Of a stretch of 64,000 nucleotides of DNA, positions 62,406-64,000 are shown piece by piece. A program made the position numbers and the translations under genes. The stretch covers positions 62,001 to 126,000 of the forward strand of contig AORU01000005.1 of assembly GCA_000344275.1 (NCBI GenBank), given 5' to 3'. The number at the start of each line of letters is the position of its first letter. The stretch's first letter is position 1. This DNA is from Streptococcus oralis subsp. tigurinus AZ_3a. GTDB taxonomy: Bacteria; Bacillota; Bacilli; Lactobacillales; Streptococcaceae. The notes under the pieces are model-generated. The model did not search any database. It saw only the letters and a program-made list of their open reading frames with translations, and had not been told where the DNA came from.

Positions 62406-63139
62406 CGACCTTCCCCTTTCTTAAACTGACGAGGTGTCACACCTGCAATCTGTTTAAAACGTTGGGTAAAGTAGTTCATATCTTCAAAACCAACCTTCTC
62501 TGCGATCTCATAAATCTTTAAATCCGTTGTCAAGAGCAAAAGCTTGGCTTGTTTGACACGCTCTCTCACCAGGTAATCCTGAAAAGGCAGGCCCAACTCT
62601 TTCTTAATCAAGGAACTCAAATAAGTCGGACTAAAGCCCAATTCACTGGCTAAAGACTTTAAACTAAATTGACTATCAGCCAGATGAGACTGGATCTTCT
62701 GAGCAATATTTCCCTCAAACTTATCAGTTAATAAATCTTGTAACTGCTCTTCTTTTTCTTCCTTGTCTAGTTTTTGCTTGATTTTCCACAACATTTCCTC
62801 AATATCCTGACGCGAAAAGGGTTTGAGCAGGTAATCATCTACACCGAGTTTGACAGCAGACAAGGCATAATCAAAATCATCGTAACCCGTCAAAAATACC
62901 AGATGCACCTGAGGGTAGGTTTCTCGGACCAGACTGGCCAACTGGATGCCATTTAGCTGAGGCATATTGATATCAGTTAAAATGATGTCTGGCACCTGCT
63001 TTTGAATCAAGTCCCAAGCCTGTCTTCCATTTTCAGCCTGACCGATGATTTCCATATCGTAGGCCGCTACATTGACCAGCTTAGTCAAACCTTGTCTTAC
63101 CAGATACTCATCTTCTACGATTAAGATTGTGTAGGTCAT
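62402..63139 (-). CDS. YesN-type response regulator, AraC HTH
   Basis: A 245-residue regulator with a receiver domain (1-120; acidic D9-E10, phospho-acceptor D56 in LTDINMP, K at position 105 region in LLKPF) and a C-terminal AraC/XylS double helix-turn-helix (about 145-243, with FEDMNYFTQRFKQIAGVTPRQFK). I use ATG 63139, 7 bases after AAAGGAG. Together with the downstream kinase it equals pneumococcal system TCS09. Targets are not visible here. Confidence 0.93.
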   Translation of the reverse strand: MTYTILIVEDEYLVRQGLTKLVNVAAYDMEIIGQAENGRQAWDLIQKQVPDIILTDINMPQLNGIQLASLVRETYPQVHLVFLTGYDDFDYALSAVKLGVDDYLLKPFSRQDIEEMLWKIKQKLDKEEKEEQLQDLLTDKFEGNIAQKIQSHLADSQFSLKSLASELGFSPTYLSSLIKKELGLPFQDYLVRERVKQAKLLLLTTDLKIYEIAEKVGFEDMNYFTQRFKQIAGVTPRQFKKGEGR

Positions 63140-63168
63140 GCTCTGCTCCTTTACCACTTACTAGTATC

Positions 63169-63177
63169 AGTATAGCA
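63169..63177 (-). promoter_or_regulatory. Extended -10 promoter of the two-component operon
   Basis: TGCTATACT on the reverse strand, hexamer at 63169-63174, about 30 bases before the regulator ATG. No terminator is seen between msrAB and this promoter, so read-through from msrAB is possible. Confidence 0.6.
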
Positions 63178-63209
63178 AAATTCTCCTCTAACTGCTTAGG
63201 AAAGACTTC

Positions 63210-64000
63210 TTAATCGACATAATCTAGTAAATAGGCATAACCTTTTTCTGCCATTTGGTCTTTGGGAATAAATCGGATAGAAAGACTATTGATACAGTAG
63301 CGCAAGCCCCCCTTGTCTTGTGGTCCATCTGTAAAGACATGGCCAAGGTGAGAATCTCCAACTCGGCTCCGCACTTCCATGCGCGTCATATTGTAGGACT
63401 TATCTTCCTTGTAGGTAGCAACGTCTGGGCTGATGGGTTGGGTGAAACTAGGCCAGCCACAACCAGACTCAAACTTGTCCTTTGATGAAAAGAGGGGTTC
63501 ACCAGTTGCGACATCCACATAGATACCAGATTCAAATTTATCCCAGTAGCGGTTTGAAAAAGCTCGTTCTGTTTGATTTTTCTGGGTAACGGCATACTCC
63601 TCAGGTGACAAGGTCTTTTTCAATTCCTCATCGCTTGGTTTAGGATATTTGCTGGCATCGATGACGGGATAGGCAGCCTGATTGACATTGATATGACAGT
63701 AGCCATTTGGATTTTTCTTGAGGTAGTCTTGGTGATAATCCTCCGCCACCACAAAATTCTTCAAGTTTTCCTTTTCAACTGCCAGAGGTTGGTCGTATTT
63801 CTTAGCAACTTCATCAAAGACTTGGTTGATTACTTCCAAATCCTTTTCATCTGTGTAATAAACGCCGGTACGATACTGGGTCCCCACATCATTTCCTTGT
63901 TTATTTTTGCTGGTTGGATTGATAATGCGGAAGTAATGAAGTAGGATTTCCTTGAGGGAAATTTGATTAGCGTCGTAGGTGACATGGACGGTTTCCGCAT
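63210..64000 (-). CDS. msrAB: peptide methionine sulfoxide reductase MsrA/MsrB fusion (5' end cut by window)
   Basis: MsrAB repairs both S- and R-methionine sulfoxide in proteins. The visible part begins inside MsrA (AETVHVTYD, then [10 protein letters not shown]) and continues through a linker to MsrB (from about [13 protein letters not shown]), with SGCGWPSF and the catalytic Cys in RYCINSLS near the C-terminus. The MsrA active-site Cys (GCFWC) lies beyond base 64000. In pneumococcus the protein at this locus is the surface-exposed MsrAB2 of the Etrx2 system. It precedes the two-component genes on the same strand. Confidence 0.95.
   Translation of the reverse strand, partial: AETVHVTYDANQISLKEILLHYFRIINPTSKNKQGNDVGTQYRTGVYYTDEKDLEVINQVFDEVAKKYDQPLAVEKENLKNFVVAEDYHQDYLKKNPNGYCHINVNQAAYPVIDASKYPKPSDEELKKTLSPEEYAVTQKNQTERAFSNRYWDKFESGIYVDVATGEPLFSSKDKFESGCGWPSFTQPISPDVATYKEDKSYNMTRMEVRSRVGDSHLGHVFTDGPQDKGGLRYCINSLSIRFIPKDQMAEKGYAYLLDYVD

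Overview
The window is a stretch of chromosome from a Mitis-group streptococcus (Streptococcus mitis / pneumoniae / pseudopneumoniae type). The signs are a BOX repeat (54517-54613), a choline-binding surface protein, a BgaA-type beta-galactosidase with YSIRK signal and LPNTG anchor, and an almost gene-for-gene match to known pneumococcal gene order. The two halves correspond, from memory of pneumococcal maps, to two separate pneumococcal blocks: 1-42 kb (aroC to queA and beyond) and 42-64 kb (bgaA to msrAB). Their junction here, next to bgaA, suggests a non-pneumococcal Mitis-group species. I see no tRNA, rRNA, CRISPR array, prophage or insertion sequence.

Layout. 1-4.8 kb: a shikimate-pathway operon (aroD, aroE, aroB, aroC) behind an rRNA methyltransferase gene. 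5-6.5 kb: a cytoplasmic alpha-amylase under a cre operator. 6.6-9.95 kb: alaS and a LURP-one-like gene under a T-box. 10-14.9 kb: murB-potABCD (cell wall precursor and polyamine uptake). 15-17.9 kb: acetolactate decarboxylase, a YhfC-type membrane protease and a divergent MocR-type regulator. 17.9-23.8 kb: an amino-acid-type binding lipoprotein and the pstSCAB-B-phoU phosphate system. 24-30.2 kb: Spx-family protein, UPF0223, inositol monophosphatase-like protein, RsmF; then hemW, thioesterase, NagD-like phosphatase and a membrane protein. 30.3-33.1 kb: hprK, lgt, DUF948, YtxH, rpsU. 33.2-35.1 kb: three poorly characterised genes that look like an accessory insertion. 35.2-42.3 kb: nagB, queA, BrkB-like protein, a Na+/H+ antiporter, MnmM/MnmL-type tRNA modification genes and DUF3397. 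42.5-49.5 kb: bgaA. 49.7-54.5 kb: SDR, rnz, a conserved unknown, hflX, miaA, DUF3042. 54.6-64 kb: thyA, glk, choline-binding protein, pabBC, a small P-loop kinase, UPF0340, a YesM/YesN two-component system and msrAB (cut by the window end).

How it fits together. Several genes form a carbon-control set: hprK makes the CcpA co-effector HPr-Ser-P, and candidate cre sites sit on the promoters of the amylase and glk genes, in the bgaA leader and upstream of nagB; nagB also carries a GntR/NagR-type (dre) palindrome in its promoter spacer. Translation and RNA modification genes are frequent (alaS, rsmF, RlmI-like, queA, miaA, mnmL/mnmM, rnz, hflX, rpsU).

The most interesting pattern I see is a group of five genes with no ribosome binding site whose extended -10 promoter lies 6-7 bases before the ATG, so their mRNAs should be leaderless: the RlmI-like gene that heads the aro operon, hemW, the divergent pair ytqA(mnmL)/DUF3397, and pabBC. 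Other points worth checking are the structured murB-potA gap, a hairpin leader before the DUF3042 gene, the insertion at 33-35 kb, and a small Cys-bearing protein inside the tRNA-modification operon. I did not find a clearly new multi-gene system; most of the window is conserved core genome.
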